NCBI GenBank assembly: GCA_027486835.1
Contig: JAIXOJ010000059.1
Location: 1 to 64,000, forward strand
DNA length: 64,000 nucleotides
Direction: 5' to 3'
Source of the DNA: Chitinophagaceae bacterium
GTDB lineage: Bacteria; Bacteroidota; Bacteroidia; Chitinophagales; Chitinophagaceae
Made by a program: the position numbers and the translations under genes. The notes under the pieces were generated by a model, which saw only the letters and a list, made by a program, of their open reading frames with translations, searched no databases and was not told the origin of the DNA. Below, piece by piece: positions 62,210 to 64,000 of the stretch. Each line of letters begins with the position of its first letter. Within the stretch, counting starts at the first letter, position 1.

Positions 62210-63142
62210 ATGATTAGCAGAAGAAATATTAGGGTTAAGGTAATGCAACTGTTGTTTATGATGGATGCCGCAAAGGGTGAAACAGCAATTAAAAACCCAG
62301 TGAATGAGCTGCAAAAAAGTTTTGACAAGACAAAAGAGTTGTTTGTTTATCTACTCTATTGCTTAACCGAGGTAGCACGCTATGCGGAAAAAGATGCACT
62401 AAAAAAATCTAGCAAACATTTGCCGACAGACGAGGACAAGAACATCAATATTAAAATCTCTGGAAATCAATTGCTTTGGGAGATTTTGGAAAATCCTGAT
62501 TTTATCAAGGCTATTGAAACTACTAAACCAGTACATCTGGTGAATCAAGATTTAATCAAGCGAATTTATAACACCTTAGCAGCTTCTAACAAATATCAAT
62601 TGTACGTTTTAGCAGAGAGCAGGGACAGCAAAACCGAAAAGGAAATCATGCGATTTATATTTTCCAATGTGATGCTCCCTGATGAAATATTCACTTCGCA
62701 TTTAGAAGAATTCTTTACTAACTGGGATGATGATTGCGAAATGATGGAACAATTGGTTCATAATTACATTTCCAAACCAGGCGGTTACAACCCTAATATT
62801 ATTATAAGCGAAGACAAATGGAGCTTTGCCAGATCATTGCTTATCACGGCTTACAACAAAAAGGATCATCTGCTTTCCATCATTGAACCACGTTTGCAAA
62901 ATTGGGATACTGATAGAATTGCTTCTTTAGATATGGTGTTAATGCAAATGGGGCTTTGCGAATTTTTATATTTTGAAACCATTCCCACCAAGGTAACTAT
63001 CAATGAATACATTGATTTAGCCAAAGAATATAGCACCGACCAAAGTGGTTTTTTTGTGAATGCCATTCTTGATAGCGTAAATAAAGAATACTCCGCTGCT
63101 GATAAGTTGAATAAAATTAGTTACAAGAAAGTAAATCAATAA
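62210..63142 (+). CDS. nusB: transcription antitermination factor NusB
   Basis: This 310-residue protein starts SRRNIRVKVMQLLFMMDA, as NusB does, and has the C-terminal NusB core WDTDRIASLDMVLMQMGLCEFLY, TIPTKVTINEYIDLAKEYS and GFFVNAILDSV. The Bacteroidota form is roughly twice the size of E. coli NusB because of a large insertion of helices in the middle (about residues 60-210). It works with NusE in rRNA antitermination. First of a series of genes with DUF1573 and yajC. Confidence 0.92.
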   Translation: MISRRNIRVKVMQLLFMMDAAKGETAIKNPVNELQKSFDKTKELFVYLLYCLTEVARYAEKDALKKSSKHLPTDEDKNINIKISGNQLLWEILENPDFIKAIETTKPVHLVNQDLIKRIYNTLAASNKYQLYVLAESRDSKTEKEIMRFIFSNVMLPDEIFTSHLEEFFTNWDDDCEMMEQLVHNYISKPGGYNPNIIISEDKWSFARSLLITAYNKKDHLLSIIEPRLQNWDTDRIASLDMVLMQMGLCEFLYFETIPTKVTINEYIDLAKEYSTDQSGFFVNAILDSVNKEYSAADKLNKISYKKVNQ

Positions 63143-63249
63143 TTGGTAGTGATAAGTTTGAATCCCATTTATGTACTTACTTCAATAATAGATTTCTTGT
63201 ACTAGCGATACTTAATTAATGAATTTGTTGCTTAAATGTTAGAAATAGT

Positions 63250-63729
63250 ATGAAACAGTTTCGTCCATTTTTTTTCTTTTTCGTTTCCCTTGCTGCGATG
63301 GCTTGTAATAACAATGCTGATAATGAGGCATTACAAAAAAAAGCGGCTAAAGATACGGCTAACTTTACAACCGTTTTATGGTTGGATACTTTGCAAAGTA
63401 TTGGAACAATCAATATGGGGGAAAAAGTGGAGGTTCGCTTTAGATGTAAAAACACTGGAACGAAACCCTTGGTAATAACCAGTGCCAAACCAAGCTGTGG
63501 TTGCACCGTGGCAGATTATACTAAAGAACCCATTGCACCAAATGGCGAAGGCTTGGTTACGGCGGCCTTTGACAGTAAAAAGATTAAAGGCAGTGGTGAT
63601 GTACACAAAACCATTATTGTAAACACCAACACGAAGAATGATGCTGAAAAATACCTAGTGTTTACTGGATTTGTGAAAAATGCACCGGGAGACAAAGTGG
63701 TGGTGCCAAAAGAAGAAAAGAAAAAATAG
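63250..63729 (+). CDS. DUF1573 lipoprotein
   Basis: This 159-residue protein has a lipoprotein signal (FFFFVSLAAMAC, Cys about 19) and a DUF1573 beta-sandwich: GEKVEVRFRCKNTGTKPLVI, SAKPSCGCTVADYTKEPIAP, GLVTAAFDSKKIKGSGDVHK. DUF1573 is related to ASH/MSP-like immunoglobulin folds; its role is not known. It lies between nusB and yajC, an arrangement seen in other Bacteroidota. Confidence 0.88.
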   Translation: MKQFRPFFFFFVSLAAMACNNNADNEALQKKAAKDTANFTTVLWLDTLQSIGTINMGEKVEVRFRCKNTGTKPLVITSAKPSCGCTVADYTKEPIAPNGEGLVTAAFDSKKIKGSGDVHKTIIVNTNTKNDAEKYLVFTGFVKNAPGDKVVVPKEEKKK

Positions 63730-63788
63730 TTTGCATTATCACCCAATAATTTTCAACCTTCAATTATACAAATAAAATTTAAAAAAGA

Positions 63789-64000
63789 ATGACTAATTTA
63801 CATGTTATGTTACTATTAGCGGCAGGCGATCCTAAACAAGGTGGTACTGTGCAATTGGTGATTATGGGAGGAATTATCCTGGTTTTTTGGTTTTTTATGA
63901 TCAGGCCCCAAGCTCAAAAAGCAAAAGAGCAAAAGAAATACATAGACAATTTGCAAAAAGGTGCTAAAATTGTTACGAGTGCAGGCATCCATGCTACGAT
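63789..64000 (+). CDS. yajC: Sec translocon accessory subunit YajC, 3' part outside window
   Basis: The first 70 codons are present: MTNLHVMLLLAAGDPKQGG, one membrane segment (VQLVIMGGIILVFWFFMI), then the signature RPQAQKAKEQKKYIDNLQKG and IVTSAGIHAT. YajC is a small inner-membrane subunit linked to SecDF. The gene runs off the window at base 64000. Confidence 0.92.
   Translation, partial: MTNLHVMLLLAAGDPKQGGTVQLVIMGGIILVFWFFMIRPQAQKAKEQKKYIDNLQKGAKIVTSAGIHAT

Overview
The window is chromosomal DNA of a member of the Bacteroidota, most likely the Chitinophagia/Chitinophagaceae (genus not determinable from sequence alone). The evidence is a SusC/SusD pair, type IX secretion (T9SS) C-terminal sorting domains, a Bacteroidota-type LptD, DUF4856/imelysin/HTTM genes, a moderate-to-low G+C content, and gene starts that mostly lack a Shine-Dalgarno sequence.

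Layout. 0-0.8 kb is repeat-rich non-coding DNA (52-bp perfect palindrome, palindromic tandem motifs, one copy of a 120-bp dispersed repeat). 0.8-7.3 kb, minus strand: a four-gene cluster DUF4856 lipoprotein > imelysin lipoprotein > HTTM membrane protein > TonB-dependent receptor, probably an uptake system (iron or a metal complex is the best guess). 7.5-14.5 kb: a 2,204-residue T9SS surface protein with SdrD-B-like, Ig-like and PKD-like domains, and a small secreted partner. 14.85 kb: tadA. 15.3-22.3 kb: a Sus-type locus, SusC > SusD > double-FAS1 lipoprotein, then a terminator, then a GH43-like hydrolase. 22.8-25.75 kb: a PDDEXK transposase-nuclease, a DUF6261 protein, a 40-bp-period tandem array and small genes. 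25.8-29.1 kb, plus strand: a PIN toxin-antitoxin pair and three orphan envelope proteins separated by long related intergenic repeats (array A). 29.2-46.5 kb: mostly core or household genes (S8 peptidase with T9SS tail, DUF5655, SDR, UPF0158, lptD, N-acetylmuramoyl-L-alanine amidase, thioredoxin-fold protein, DUF1835, topoisomerase IV B, tRNA with CAT anticodon, cupin, Fic). 47-49.7 kb: a GH5-like hydrolase, then a 5'-truncated GNAT gene joined to relics of a GH30 gene. 49.7-55.1 kb, minus strand: array B, in which short unrelated genes (Crp regulator + DinB, CPBP protease, DUF4253 lipoprotein, BNR lipoprotein, an orphan) are each separated by 140-470 bp of related repeats. 55.1-64 kb: tandem repeats, then M3 peptidase, obg, a GT22-type mannosyltransferase, a nitrilase-family amidase, initiator tRNA, nusB, DUF1573 and the start of yajC.

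The most unusual feature is array B. At least two of its genes are bounded by their own private inverted repeats (10 of 10 and 13 of 14 bases), and the Crp/DinB pair ends in a canonical GCCTAAC core, as expected if each gene were an integron-type cassette with an attC-like recombination site. The same repeat families, always in the orientation of the genes, lie between the genes of array A. No integrase is visible in the window, so this would be an attC cluster lacking an integrase, or a different but analogous cassette system. All family assignments come from recognising sequence patterns; no database search was run.
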